Shown: in pieces, positions 43,283-53,627 of the stretch
Numbering within the stretch: the first letter of the stretch is position 1
Layout of the letters: each line of letters begins with the position of its first letter
NCBI GenBank assembly: GCA_046351595.1
Contig: JAXLYE010000006.1
Coordinates: 682,001 to 746,000, forward strand
DNA length: 64,000 bases
Direction of reading: 5' to 3'
Source of the DNA: JAXLYE01 sp046351595
GTDB taxonomy: Bacteria; Myxococcota_A; Polyangia; Palsa-1104; JAEUJZ01
Program-made: the position numbers and the translations under genes
Notes under the pieces: generated by a model
Told to the model about the DNA's origin: nothing
Databases searched by the model: none
What the model saw: the letters and a program-made list of their open reading frames with translations, nothing else

Positions 43283-45421
43283 CTACAGCCTCTCTTTGAG
43301 CCGCGCCGCAAGCTCCGCCGCGTCGGTGATCGGCGCGGTGCAGCGCGTGCCGACGCAGACGTAGGCGGTGGCGCGCCCGCCCTGCGCCGTCTTGCCTGCG
43401 GTCAGGCTCGCGAACTCCGATGGCAGCGCCCGGCCCGGCCGGCTCACCCACACGAAGTGATCCGGCAGGTACAGCGAATTCGCCGCCGCCCGCAGCGCCT
43501 CGGCCTGCGCCGACAGGCCGCCGCCCTGCCCTTCGCCGTCGCCACCGTCGGCCCCGTCGCCGCCATCGATGATCACCGTCGTCACCAGCCCGTGCTGCCA
43601 CAGGTCCAGCGCCGCGATCAGATTGGACAGGCCGAACGGCTGCTTCTGCGCCTGATCCGCGAGGCGCAGCAGCGTCCCCTCGGCCAGCGGCTGCAGCCGC
43701 TCGCGCGCCGCGTCGGACAGCGCCGACAGCCGCAGCATGTTCAGCAGCGTCACCGACAGCCCCGACGGCACCGCCGAGTCGATCAGGCTCACCGGCCGCT
43801 GCACCAGCTGCACGCCCGAGGTTTCCTCCGGCCCGACGTAGAACACGTGCCGCTCCGGGTCGTGGAAGCGCCGCAGCGACTCCTCGGTCAGGCGCAGCAT
43901 CTCGGCCAGGTAGCGCGGCTCCGCCGTCGCGCCGGCCAGGTAGAACAGCGCCTCGGCGAAGAAGGCGTGATCGTCGAGCGTGGCCGGCAGCTTGGCGACG
44001 CCGTGCTTGAACGTGCGCAGCAGCGACCCGTCCGCGCCGCGCAGCTTGTCGAGCACGAAGTCCGCGGTGCGCCGCGCCGCCGCGACATAACGAGGCTCGC
44101 CGAGCAGCCGCCCGGCCTCGGCCAGGCCGCTGATCGTCAGCCCGTTCCACGCGGTCAGGATCTTGTCGTCGGTGTCCGGCGGGACACGCGCCCGCCGCGC
44201 CGCGAGCAGCGCCTCGCGCGCCTCGGACAAGAGCTCCTGCTCCCGCTCATCGACCGGCGTGTCGACGACGTGCAGCACGCTGGCGCCCTGCGGCCCGTGC
44301 CCGTGCGGGTCGTTCCAGTTGCCGCCCGGTCGCACGTCGTAGACGCGGCAGAACACCGCGGCCCGCTCGGGGCCGACGATGCGCTCGACCTGCTCGGGCG
44401 TGAAGACGTAGTACTTGCCCTCGACGCCCTCGCTGTCCGCGTCCACCGCCGCGTACAGGCCGCCGGACGGATCGCGCATCTCGCGCTCCAGCCAGCCCAC
44501 GGTCTCGTCGATGACGCCCGCATACAGCGACGACAGCCGCGGCTGCGCCAGCGCCTGCGCGATGTGGTGCCCCTCGGCGTACAGCCGGAGCAGCTGGCCG
44601 TTGTCGTAGAGCATCTTCTCGAAGTGCGGCACCAGCCAGCGCGCGTCCGTCGAGTAGCGCGCGAAGCCGCCGCCCAGCTGATCGTAGATGCCGCCCGAGG
44701 CCATCTTGGTCAGCTGCAGCAGCGCCGGCGCCACGTCCTCGGCCTCGCCGCTGCGGCCGAACCCGCGCAACAGCAGGTTCAGCGCCGTCGGGTTGGGGAA
44801 CTTCGGCGCGCCCTCGAAGCCGCCCTCACGCCGGTCCATGCGCGTCGACAGCCGCGACGCCACGCGCTGCACCAGGTCCTTGACCACGCGGCTCGTCGCC
44901 TCGTCGCCGGCGCCGCGCGCCTCGAAGTAGCCGAGCGTCTCCTTCACCTTCTCGGCCTGCTTTACCACCTCCGCGCGCTCGCGCTGGTAGGCCTGCGCGA
45001 TGCCTTCGAGCACGCGCCGGAACGACGGCCGCCCGTAGGCATCCCGCGGCGGGAAGTACGTCCCCCCGTAGAACGGCTCGCCCGACGGCAGAAGGAACAT
45101 CGTCAGCGGCCAGCCGCCGTGCTCACCGAGCAGCTGCAGCGCGTGCTGGTACAGCTGGTCGACGTCCGGGTGCTCCTCGCGATCGACCTTGATGTTGACG
45201 AAGTCGCGGCTCATCTGCGCCGCCGTCTCGGCGTCCTCAAACGACTCGTGCGCCATGACGTGGCACCAGTGGCAGGCCGAGTAGCCGATCGACAGGAGGA
45301 TCGGCTTGTCCTCGGCGCGGGCGCGCGCGAACGCCTCCTCGCCCCAGGGGTACCAGTCGACCGGGTTGTCGGCGTGCTGGCGGAGGTACGGGCTGGTCTC
45401 GTGCAGTAGGCGGTTTGGCAC
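43283..45421 (-). CDS. YyaL/DUF255 thioredoxin-domain protein
   Basis: 712 residues of the YyaL/spermatogenesis-associated-20 family. The N-terminal thioredoxin-like domain has the signature NRLLHETSPYLRQHADNPVD and the redox site CHWC (SACHWCHVMAHESF). A large (alpha/alpha)6-like region follows (LTAWNGLTISGLAEAGRL, TLDDHAFFAEALFYLAG) and ends in the CVGTRCTAPI Cys pair. Biochemical function remains unclear in the family; it may act on sugars or in redox protection. The GTG at 45421 gives the family's standard start and has GAGGA upstream; a TTG at 45439 is the alternative. Confidence 0.92.
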   Translation of the reverse strand: MPNRLLHETSPYLRQHADNPVDWYPWGEEAFARARAEDKPILLSIGYSACHWCHVMAHESFEDAETAAQMSRDFVNIKVDREEHPDVDQLYQHALQLLGEHGGWPLTMFLLPSGEPFYGGTYFPPRDAYGRPSFRRVLEGIAQAYQRERAEVVKQAEKVKETLGYFEARGAGDEATSRVVKDLVQRVASRLSTRMDRREGGFEGAPKFPNPTALNLLLRGFGRSGEAEDVAPALLQLTKMASGGIYDQLGGGFARYSTDARWLVPHFEKMLYDNGQLLRLYAEGHHIAQALAQPRLSSLYAGVIDETVGWLEREMRDPSGGLYAAVDADSEGVEGKYYVFTPEQVERIVGPERAAVFCRVYDVRPGGNWNDPHGHGPQGASVLHVVDTPVDEREQELLSEAREALLAARRARVPPDTDDKILTAWNGLTISGLAEAGRLLGEPRYVAAARRTADFVLDKLRGADGSLLRTFKHGVAKLPATLDDHAFFAEALFYLAGATAEPRYLAEMLRLTEESLRRFHDPERHVFYVGPEETSGVQLVQRPVSLIDSAVPSGLSVTLLNMLRLSALSDAARERLQPLAEGTLLRLADQAQKQPFGLSNLIAALDLWQHGLVTTVIIDGGDGADGGDGEGQGGGLSAQAEALRAAANSLYLPDHFVWVSRPGRALPSEFASLTAGKTAQGGRATAYVCVGTRCTAPITDAAELAARLKERL

Positions 45422-45448
45422 GGGGTCCTCTTTGTGCAAAAAAAGCGA

Positions 45449-46753
45449 TCAGGCTCGACGGTGCGCGGGCGCGCGCCTCTTCTTTTCTGCCGCGGAACCG
45501 CGCCGCGCGCCAAGCTCCCGGTATACATCGAGCAGCCGCTCGCGCTCCTTGTCCCAGCGCAGCTCGGCCTGCGCGAAGGCGTACGCGGCGCGCTGCATCG
45601 CCCGCAGGCGCGCGCGGTCGTGGCCGAGGGCGCGGAAGTGCCGGGCCAGCGCCTCGACGTCGCCCTCGGGGAAGAAGACCGCGCCGTGCTCGGCCGCGGA
45701 GATGCGGTTGCCTACCAGATCCGTCGCACACACCGCCAGCCCCGCCGCCTGGTACTCGAAGATCTTGCTCGAGCTGGCGTAGCGGAAGCTCAGGCACGAG
45801 CCCGGGTGCACGGCCAGGCCGAGCTCCGCGCCGTCGTCGGCCGCCGCCCGCACCAGCGCCTCGGCGCCGGCCACCGGCGGGAAGATGCGCACGTGCGGCA
45901 GCAGCTCGAGCTCGCGCAGCCGCGCCCGCAGCGCCGCCGCACTCGGCTCGGACAGGCCGCCGCGCACCGTCAGGCGCACGTCGAGCTCCGGCCGGCACAG
46001 CGCCATCGCGCGCAGGATGTCCGGCGTGCCGTGGTGCTCGAGCCCGACGTGCGCGCCGTGGTGCAGAAGGTGCAGCGTGCCGCTCGCGCCGAGCGGCCGC
46101 TCGTCCGGCGGCGTCACCGCGACCGGACGCGGCACGTTGCGCAGCACCACCGGCCGCGGCACCCCGTAGCGCTGCGCGATCTCGTCGGCGAGCAGGCTGT
46201 TGACGGTCAGCACCGCCGCGGCCCCGCGGATGTAGTGCGCCTCCGCGGTCCAGCGCACGCGGCGATCGACCTCGGGCATGTCCGGCTGCTCGTCGGGGTA
46301 CAGCTCGTGCGCGTCGTAGACGTAGGGCACGCCGAGCAGCCGCGCCGCCCACGCCGCCGCCGGCAGCGTGTTCAGGTCGTTGGCGTGGATCACGTCGCCG
46401 CCGGTGCGCAGCGCCGCCCAGCACAGCTCCGGCCCCGACGTCGCCTCGGCCAGCGCCGGCAGCCCCGGCAGCCGCCGCAGCGCCGCGTCCGGGAGCAGCC
46501 CGCACAGCCGCCGCGCCGCCCGCCGCCGCAGCGCCGACTGCGCCCAGCGCAGCCTCGGCAGCACGCCGCGCTTCCGGCGGTCGATGCGCTGCGCCAAGAA
46601 GCCGACCTCGCGCGGCAGCTCGCCCGCCCGGTCGTTGGGCCCGATCACGCCGATGACCGTGACGTCGTGGCCCGCCTCGACCAGCGTCTGCGCGTTGCGC
46701 ACCACGCGGCCGTCGTACGTGATGGGGTTGGCGACCAGCATGACGACGCGCAT
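45449..46753 (-). CDS. GT4-family glycosyltransferase
   Basis: 434 residues with a GT-B fold. N-terminal VVMLVANPITYDGRVVRNA, IHANDLNTLPAAAWAARLLG and YDAHELYPDEQ match acceptor-side motifs of the family 4 glycosyltransferases. The donor-side SSSKIFEYQAAGLAVCATDL carries the conserved E-x7-E region. The C-terminus is Lys/Arg-rich. It probably adds a sugar from an NDP-sugar to a polysaccharide or lipid carrier; the specific donor is unknown. It follows the MgtC-like gene by 32 bp and precedes the YyaL gene by 27 bp, so the three may form a transcript. Confidence 0.9.
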   Translation of the reverse strand: MRVVMLVANPITYDGRVVRNAQTLVEAGHDVTVIGVIGPNDRAGELPREVGFLAQRIDRRKRGVLPRLRWAQSALRRRAARRLCGLLPDAALRRLPGLPALAEATSGPELCWAALRTGGDVIHANDLNTLPAAAWAARLLGVPYVYDAHELYPDEQPDMPEVDRRVRWTAEAHYIRGAAAVLTVNSLLADEIAQRYGVPRPVVLRNVPRPVAVTPPDERPLGASGTLHLLHHGAHVGLEHHGTPDILRAMALCRPELDVRLTVRGGLSEPSAAALRARLRELELLPHVRIFPPVAGAEALVRAAADDGAELGLAVHPGSCLSFRYASSSKIFEYQAAGLAVCATDLVGNRISAAEHGAVFFPEGDVEALARHFRALGHDRARLRAMQRAAYAFAQAELRWDKERERLLDVYRELGARRGSAAEKKRRAPAHRRA

Positions 46754-46785
46754 GGCACAGGCTCCGGCTTGACGCTTGTGCCGTA

Positions 46786-48087
46786 CTACCGCACGAGCCA
46801 CATCAGCGCCAGCCCCACCCCGCCGCCCGCCAGCATCACCAGGAACGCCGGCGCCACCCGCAGCGCCAGCGCCTTGCCGCCGATCGTCGAGGCCATCACC
46901 GCCTTCACGATCGAGTTGGCGGTGACGCCGAGCATGATGGTCGTCGCCGCGACGCTGTGCGGCATGCCGTCGCGCGCCAGGTTGGCCGTCGACAGCGTGA
47001 TGGCGTCGACGTCGGTCAGGCCGGCCAGCAGCGCCGCCGCGTACATGCCGCGCGTGCCCGCGTACAGCTGCGCCGCCTTGGACCCGACCAGCACCAGCGC
47101 GAACAGCGATCCGAACTTCACCGCCGACGACAGCTCGAACGGGTTCGAGAAGCGCATGTCGCTGGTGATCGGCGCGCCGGCGCGCGAGCTCAGGTAGAAG
47201 ATCACGCTGACCGCGCCGCCGGTGAGCATCATCGCGCCGATGGGAAAGATCAGCGAGCGCAGGAGCGGCAGGTGCACCACCGTGACCTCGATCAGCACGC
47301 GCGCCGACATGATCGAAGATGCCAGCACGATGCCCAGCGCCGCCGCCGCGGTCAGAGGCGGCTCGCGCCGCGCCCGCCCCGCGCACGACAGCGTCACCGC
47401 CGTCGACGAAACCAGGCCGCCGACCAGCGCCGTCACCGCCATGCCGCGCCCCGGACCCAGCACCCGGATCGCGACGTAGCCGACGAAGCTTACGCCGGCG
47501 ATGAGCGCCACCATCAGGCCGATGTTGAACGGGTTCAGCACCTGCAGCGGCCCGAACGGCCGGTTCGGCAACAGCGGCAGCACCAGCACCGCCACGATCA
47601 AGAACTTCACCGTCGCGTACAGGTCATCGCGCGAAACCCTGCGCAAAAACTGCTGCAGCCACGGCTTCGACGACAGGATCAGCGTGATGATGACGCCGAG
47701 CGCCGCCACCACGATGACGCGCTGGCTGGTCGGCTGGATCAGATCCTGCGCCGCCGACAGCACGCCCAGCATGAACGTCACCAGGATCGACGCCTCGGTG
47801 GTCAGGCCGCGCCCGCGCTTGCTGCGCAGGTCGTCGACGTACGAGATCGCGATCAGCGTCACGACGCCGGCCAGCGCCAAAAGCAGCAGCCACGGCCCGA
47901 CCGCCTTGCGCAGGAACATCGCGAGCGCGCCGAGCAGCGCGAACAGCGGGTACGTCCGCGCCCCGCCCAGGAAGCCGCTGCCGTCCTTGTCGGCCTCGGC
48001 CTCCTGGGTCTGCTCGCGCTCGATGCCGATCAGGAGCCCCGAAAGCAGGGCGATGGTGAACGAGACGAACGGCTCATAGTGGTCCAT
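46786..48087 (-). CDS. MgtC/SapB-domain membrane protein with DUF4010
   Basis: 433 residues with about ten or eleven membrane helices. The N-terminal MgtC/SapB-like part has SGLLIGIEREQ, the typical helix 1-2 motif, and GFLGGARTYPLFALLGAL. The C-terminal DUF4010 region has GGLVSSTAVTLSCAGRAR, FSNPFELSSAVKFGSLFALVLV and DVDAITLSTANLARDG. MgtC-like proteins in pathogens influence magnesium and ATP homeostasis; for this combination the role is unknown. The start is ATG at 48087 and a TAGAAT -10-like box lies about 75-80 bp upstream on the minus strand. Confidence 0.88.
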   Translation of the reverse strand: MDHYEPFVSFTIALLSGLLIGIEREQTQEAEADKDGSGFLGGARTYPLFALLGALAMFLRKAVGPWLLLLALAGVVTLIAISYVDDLRSKRGRGLTTEASILVTFMLGVLSAAQDLIQPTSQRVIVVAALGVIITLILSSKPWLQQFLRRVSRDDLYATVKFLIVAVLVLPLLPNRPFGPLQVLNPFNIGLMVALIAGVSFVGYVAIRVLGPGRGMAVTALVGGLVSSTAVTLSCAGRARREPPLTAAAALGIVLASSIMSARVLIEVTVVHLPLLRSLIFPIGAMMLTGGAVSVIFYLSSRAGAPITSDMRFSNPFELSSAVKFGSLFALVLVGSKAAQLYAGTRGMYAAALLAGLTDVDAITLSTANLARDGMPHSVAATTIMLGVTANSIVKAVMASTIGGKALALRVAPAFLVMLAGGGVGLALMWLVR

Positions 48088-48397
48088 GGGAGCTCTCGGT
48101 GAAGCCAGCGGCAGGGCCCCGCTCCGGCGGCAGCCAGGAGGCGGCGGGCAGGTGCCGCAGGTATTCTAACGTGAACCGGGCCCGGATCTGGGCCTGACGC
48201 GGCGGGGGTCGCGGGTGCGGCGGCGCGCGCTCACAGCTCCCGACGAGGAGGCCGCAGAGAGCAGCAGGGAACGCCCGGTACGGCGCGGCTGGGATCCGCC
48301 CCTCGCTCCGCGCTGCGGCCCGCGGGCTGGCCTTCGCGTAGGGCCCTCCCCCGGTGCGCCGATCCGCGACGGGCACACACCCGCCGCAGCCGCCGCG
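48088..48397. other. Divergent intergenic region between MgtC-like gene and diiron operon
   Basis: About 310 bp with no credible gene; short frames here have poor codon use. It holds a relatively AT-rich AGGTATTCTAACGTG patch near 48160-48175, possibly the minus-strand promoter of the MgtC-like gene, and GC-rich inverted repeats. It ends at palindrome copy 4. Confidence 0.5.
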
Positions 48398-48428
48398 GCA
48401 AAGTGTAAAGTGTCGCTTTACACTTTGC
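48398..48428 (+). repeat. 17-bp palindrome copy 4, at the diiron operon promoter
   Basis: Core GTAAAG-TGTCG-CTTTAC at 48405-48421, extended to 13-bp perfect arms (GCAAAGTGTAAAG/CTTTACACTTTGC). Its right end lies 22 bp from the reductase ATG and overlaps the predicted -35 element. Confidence 0.9.
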
Positions 48429-48444
48429 GCGGCTGGCGTATCCT
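48417..48444 (+). promoter_or_regulatory. Possible promoter of the diiron operon, overlapping the palindrome
   Basis: TTTACA (48417-48422, five of six to the -35 consensus) and TATCCT (48439-48444, four of six to the -10) are separated by 16 bp. Transcription would start near the ATG at 48451, fitting a leaderless message, since no ribosome-binding site is visible. The -35 lies in the palindrome's right arm, so a protein bound there would compete with or recruit polymerase. Confidence 0.35.
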
Positions 48445-48450
48445 AGGTCC

Positions 48451-49683
48451 ATGTCGGATCCCGCACGCTCGACCCAACGCTTCGCCGCGCCGCGCTGGCT
48501 GCCCGAGTCCGTGCGCAGCCGCCTCACCGGCCTGCGCCGCGACCTGCACGTCGTCCTCGAGGGCCTGGCCGGTCGCCACCCGCCGCCGCTGGTGCCGCGG
48601 ACCCAGGTGCGCACCACCCGCGCCGCTTCGCTCGCGCCGCGCTCCCTGCGCATCCGCGAGGTGATCCGCGAGACCGCCGACGCCCTGACCCTTTTGCTGG
48701 AAGATCCGTCGGGCGCGCCCATCGCCTTCGTGCCCGGCCAGTTCTTCACGCTGCTGGTCGAGGTCGAAGGCCAGGCGCTGCGCCGCGCCTACTCGGCCTG
48801 CAGCTCGGCGCTGGAGCCGGGCACCGTGGCGCTGACCTGCAAGCGCGTGGACCAGGGCAAGGTATCGACGTGGCTGCACAGCAACGCGCGGCCGGGCCTC
48901 CTGCTGAACGTGCTCGGGCCCTCGGGCAGCTTCACGGTGGCGCCCAGCCCCGAGGCGGCGCGGCAGCTCGTGCTGCTCGGCGGCGGCTCGGGCATCACGC
49001 CGCTGATGGCGATCCTGCGCGCCGTGCTCGCGGTCGAGCCGCGGTCGCGCGTGGCGCTGATCTACGGCAACCGCAGCTCCGCCGACATCATCTTCGACCA
49101 GCAGCTCGGCGCGCTGCAGGAGGCGCACCGCGACCGCTTCCAGCTCCGCCACGTGCTGCAGTCGCCGCCCGCCGGCTTCACCGGGCGCGTCGGCCTGCTC
49201 GACGAGGCGAACCTGCGCGCGGAGCTCGACGCGCTGCAGCTCGAGGAGGGGCGCGAGACCGAGTACTTCCTGTGCGGGCCGAGCGGCATGCGCGCGGCGG
49301 CGCGGGCGGTGCTGACCTCGCGCCGCGTCCCGGCCGAGCGCATCCACGAGGAGCGCTTCGGCTCGCCGCGCCTGCCGCTGTTGCCGGACGACGAGCGGGC
49401 GCTGACGCGGGCGCCGCAGGCGGTCGAGGCGCGGGCGCGCGGCCGCCTGCACTCCTTCACCGTGCGGCCCGGCGAGACGCTGCTGGAGGCGGGGCTGCGC
49501 GCCAAGGTGCCGATGCCGTTCTCGTGCACGATGGGCGGCTGCGGCGCGTGTAAAGTGAAGCTTTACAGCGGCGCCGTGGTCATGTCCGAGCCCAACTGCC
49601 TCGACGAAAGCGAGCGCGCCGCCGGCTACGCGCTGGCCTGCATCTCGTGCCCCGAGTCGCCGCTGACCATCGAGGTGCCGTAG
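48451..49683 (+). CDS. NAD(P)H:FAD/[2Fe-2S] oxidoreductase
   Basis: 410 residues of the PaaE/HmpX-type hybrid reductase class. FAD-binding barrel with RRAYSACSS; NAD(P)-binding domain with LLGGGSGITPLMAIL and YFLCGPSGM; C-terminal plant-type [2Fe-2S] ferredoxin with ligands C359, C364, C367 and C397 (C-x4-C-x2-C-x29-C). It passes electrons from NAD(P)H to an oxygenase or desaturase; the diiron protein two genes downstream is the obvious partner. The sequence C-K-V-K-L-Y, starting at ligand C367, is encoded by palindrome copy 5. The stop overlaps the MerR start. Confidence 0.9.
   Translation: MSDPARSTQRFAAPRWLPESVRSRLTGLRRDLHVVLEGLAGRHPPPLVPRTQVRTTRAASLAPRSLRIREVIRETADALTLLLEDPSGAPIAFVPGQFFTLLVEVEGQALRRAYSACSSALEPGTVALTCKRVDQGKVSTWLHSNARPGLLLNVLGPSGSFTVAPSPEAARQLVLLGGGSGITPLMAILRAVLAVEPRSRVALIYGNRSSADIIFDQQLGALQEAHRDRFQLRHVLQSPPAGFTGRVGLLDEANLRAELDALQLEEGRETEYFLCGPSGMRAAARAVLTSRRVPAERIHEERFGSPRLPLLPDDERALTRAPQAVEARARGRLHSFTVRPGETLLEAGLRAKVPMPFSCTMGGCGACKVKLYSGAVVMSEPNCLDESERAAGYALACISCPESPLTIEVP
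49550..49566 (+). repeat. 17-bp palindrome copy 5, inside the reductase gene
   Basis: GTAAAG-TGAAG-CTTTAC with perfect six-base arms, in frame and starting in the codon of the third iron-sulfur ligand cysteine. Codons aaa and ctt are unusual for this gene. Confidence 0.9.
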
Positions 49684-50546
49684 TGACGCCGACCCCGCGC
49701 AGCGCGATCCGCTCGCGCAGCAAGAAGACCGGCGCCAAGGCGGCGGCCAAGCCGACCGCACGCGCGGCGCGCCGCCCGGCCAAGCGCCCCGCCAGGCCCG
49801 CCGCGGCCCGCGCCGACAAGAAGCCCCGCGCCGCGGCGCCGCGCCCGCCCTACCGCATGAAGGATCTGTGCGAGCGCACCGGGCTGCCGCGCCAGGCCAT
49901 CCACTTCTACATCCAGCAGGGCCTGCTGCCCGAGGGCAAGAAGACCGGCCGCAACATGGCCTACTACGGCGAGGAGCACGTCGAGCGCATCCTCCTCATC
50001 CGCAAGCTGCAGGAGGAGCGCTTCCTGCCGCTGCGCGCGATCCGCGCCGTGCTGGACGAGCACCGCGGCGACTTCTCGCTGGCGCAGCGGCAGCTCATCG
50101 AAGAGGTCAAGTCAGTGGTGGCGACGGAGCGGCCGGCGCTCCTGCGCTCGAGCCAGCTCGTGCCGGTGCAGCCGCTGCTCAGCGAGGCGGGGCTGTCGCC
50201 GCGCGACTGCGAGCTCCTGGTGCAGACCGGGTTCCTGTCGCTGCACAAGGCGCCGGGCGGTGCGCAGCTGGTGCCGCAGGACGACGCGTGGCTGATCACG
50301 GTGTTCGGGCAGCTGCGCGCCAGCGGCTTCACCGACAAGCTCGGGTTCACGCCCGCGGATCTGTGCCTGTACGACGAGGCCGTAGCGTCGCTGTTCCTGA
50401 AGGAGACGGCGCTGCTGACCGCGCGGCTGCAGCACCTGCCGGCGGCGCAGGTCGCGGAGCTCATTACGCGCGCGCTGCCGCTCATCAACACGCTGCTCGT
50501 CCGCTTCCACGAAGCGAAGCTGAAAGAGTTCATCTCGGCGCTCTAG
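49683..50546 (+). CDS. MerR-family regulator with basic N-terminal tail
   Basis: 287 residues starting with GTG at the TAGTG overlap with the reductase stop. Residues 1-56 are Lys/Arg/Ala/Pro-rich, like a histone H1 tail. A MerR winged-helix domain follows (YRMKDLCERTGLPRQAIHFY; GRNMAYYGEEHVERILLI), with the coiled-coil linker and an effector domain (about 130-287) I do not recognise, lacking metal-binding Cys pairs. It probably controls this operon, and the palindromes in and around it are candidate sites (inference). The next gene lies 29 bp downstream. Confidence 0.85.
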   Translation: MTPTPRSAIRSRSKKTGAKAAAKPTARAARRPAKRPARPAAARADKKPRAAAPRPPYRMKDLCERTGLPRQAIHFYIQQGLLPEGKKTGRNMAYYGEEHVERILLIRKLQEERFLPLRAIRAVLDEHRGDFSLAQRQLIEEVKSVVATERPALLRSSQLVPVQPLLSEAGLSPRDCELLVQTGFLSLHKAPGGAQLVPQDDAWLITVFGQLRASGFTDKLGFTPADLCLYDEAVASLFLKETALLTARLQHLPAAQVAELITRALPLINTLLVRFHEAKLKEFISAL

Positions 50547-50575
50547 CGAGCGGCCGAGGAAGGAGACTGACCCCC

Positions 50576-51825
<1,250 letters not shown>

Positions 51826-51829
<4 letters not shown>

Positions 51830-51842
51830 AGTGACGCTTTAC
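51826..51842 (+). repeat. 17-bp palindrome copy 6, at the diiron operon's end
   Basis: GTAAAG-TGACG-CTTTAC. The diiron gene's TAA is bases 2-4 of the element, and the convergent CAP-domain gene ends nine bases beyond it. The right flank (AGTC.GCG) matches copy 1. Confidence 0.9.
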
Positions 51843-51850
51843 AGTCTGCG

Positions 51851-53395
51851 CTAGGCGCCCAGCAAGAGCACCCAGCGCGACTCGGCGACGCCGACGCCGA
51901 GCTGCGTGAACTGCGGGTCGAGCAGGTTGGCGCGGTTCTGCGGGCTCTTCATCCAGGCGTCCAGCGCCGACTCGGGGGTCGTATAGCCGCGCAGGATCGC
52001 GGGCGCGGTGCGGCCGCCGAAGCCCTCGCGCCTGGCCCGGCCGGTGACCGGCTCGCCGTCGGGGCCCTGGAAGTCGAAGAAGCCGCGCTGGACCATCTCC
52101 TGCGCGAACGACTGCGCCGTCGCGCTGAGCTGTCCGTGCAGCGACAGCGACGAGCAGGCCGAGCTCGTGCGCTGGCTGTTGATGAGGCGCAGCAGCTGCC
52201 CGCGCAGCTCGTCGCTGGCGTCGGCCACGGGCGCGCCCAGCACCAGCGCCCAGCGCGAGGCGTGCACCGCGATGCCGATCTCGCGGTAGTCGGGGTGCAG
52301 GAAGTTGCGGCGGTGGCCCTCGCTGCCGAACAAGAGCTGCACCACCGCGGCGGCCGAGGTCTGGCCGCGCGTGATCGCGGGCAGCGTGCGGCCGCGGTAG
52401 CCGCTCTGCTTGAGGTGCGCGGCGATGCCGGGGAAGCCGGCCTGCTCGTAGGCGAAGAAGTCGCCGCGCGCCATGTCGGCGGCGTGCTCGGCGGCGGCCT
52501 GGGTCAGCGCCGGCACCAGCTTCAGCGTCGGCACCTTGGCCGTCTGCCGGCCCTCGTTCAGGAGCGCCAGCACCTTCTCCTGCAGCTCGTCGCTGGTGGT
52601 CACGTCCTCGCGCAGCGGGCGGCCGAGCAGCAGCGTCCAGCGGCTCTCGGCCATGCCGACACCGACGTGGCGGTAGGCGGTGCTGAGGATGTGCTCGCGG
52701 CTCGGGGGGGCGCTGAGCCAGCCCGCACACAGATCGGCCGCGCTCTCGATCTCCTGCGCCAGGATCTCGTGGGTCTTGCCCTCGTAGCCGCTGTCGTCGA
52801 CGCGCTCGGCGGTGTCGGGACCGTCGGGGCCCTGGTGCCCGAAGTAGCGCCGCGCCACCATGTCCAGGCTGTGGCGCTGCGCCGCGTAGGCCAGCGCCGG
52901 GATGGCCTCCAGGCCCGGCAGCCCGGCCGCGGCGCGAGCCTGGTTCAAGAGCGCCCGCACCTCGGTCTGCAGCTCGGTCGTGATCAGCCGCGCCGGCGCG
53001 CCGAGGATCAGCGTCCACAGGTCCTCGGCGACGCCGAGCCCGAGCTCGCGGTAGTCGGGGTTGAGCAGGCTCTGGCGGTTCGAGTCGTCGCGCAGCCAGG
53101 CCTCGACCGCCTCGCCGGCCTCGGTGCGACCGCGCGACAGGTTGGCGCCGGTGCGGCCGTAGTAGCCGGCGTTGATGATGCGGTGATCGATGGTCAGCCC
53201 CTGACCGTCCGGCGGCGAGTACTGGAAGTACTGGCGGGCGGCCATGTCGGCGGAGTGCTCGCGCGCGGCGCGGGAGAGCGGCTCGCTGAGGGCCAGCTCG
53301 CCCAACCCGGCCTCGCTCCGCGCGCGGTTCACCAGCGCCAGCACCTCCCCGACGAGCCCACCCTGCATCGTAGCCTGCTGCGACATCGGGATCAT
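51851..53395 (-). CDS. Protein with four tandem CAP/SCP (YkwD-like) domains
   Basis: 514 residues composed almost entirely of four CAP domains of about 125 residues each. Each contains NxxR (LVNRARSEAGLG; LLNQARAAAGLP; LLNEGRQTAKVP; LINSQRTSSACS), H..DM, GYxGRT/GYEGKT-type loops, N/H-ending helices (RQSLLNPDYRELGLGVAE; REHILSTAYRHVGVGMAE; HRRNFLHPDYREIGIAV; NRANLLDPQFTQLGVGVAE) and a terminal WTLLLG-type strand. CAP domains in bacteria are secreted, yet no signal peptide is visible at the chosen ATG. Longer in-frame extensions are antisense to the next gene. Function unknown. Confidence 0.88.
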   Translation of the reverse strand: MIPMSQQATMQGGLVGEVLALVNRARSEAGLGELALSEPLSRAAREHSADMAARQYFQYSPPDGQGLTIDHRIINAGYYGRTGANLSRGRTEAGEAVEAWLRDDSNRQSLLNPDYRELGLGVAEDLWTLILGAPARLITTELQTEVRALLNQARAAAGLPGLEAIPALAYAAQRHSLDMVARRYFGHQGPDGPDTAERVDDSGYEGKTHEILAQEIESAADLCAGWLSAPPSREHILSTAYRHVGVGMAESRWTLLLGRPLREDVTTSDELQEKVLALLNEGRQTAKVPTLKLVPALTQAAAEHAADMARGDFFAYEQAGFPGIAAHLKQSGYRGRTLPAITRGQTSAAAVVQLLFGSEGHRRNFLHPDYREIGIAVHASRWALVLGAPVADASDELRGQLLRLINSQRTSSACSSLSLHGQLSATAQSFAQEMVQRGFFDFQGPDGEPVTGRARREGFGGRTAPAILRGYTTPESALDAWMKSPQNRANLLDPQFTQLGVGVAESRWVLLLGA

Positions 53396-53627
53396 CGTAT
53401 CACGCTGCTCCGACTGCGGGGGAGCGCGCCCGACCTCGAGCCAGGCGGGCCCCGTGGCGCTGCGGCCCGACCGTTCGGCGTGCGCGCGCACAAGGTGCGG
53501 AACGATCGGGGATTTCCGCCGCTGCGGACCGCGGCGGGCGTCCGGCGTCCGGCGGAGCCCGCGCCCTGCTGGCCGGCCCGCTCCGTCTGCGGCCTCGTGC
53601 GATGATAGCGGGCACGCGGAGCAGACC

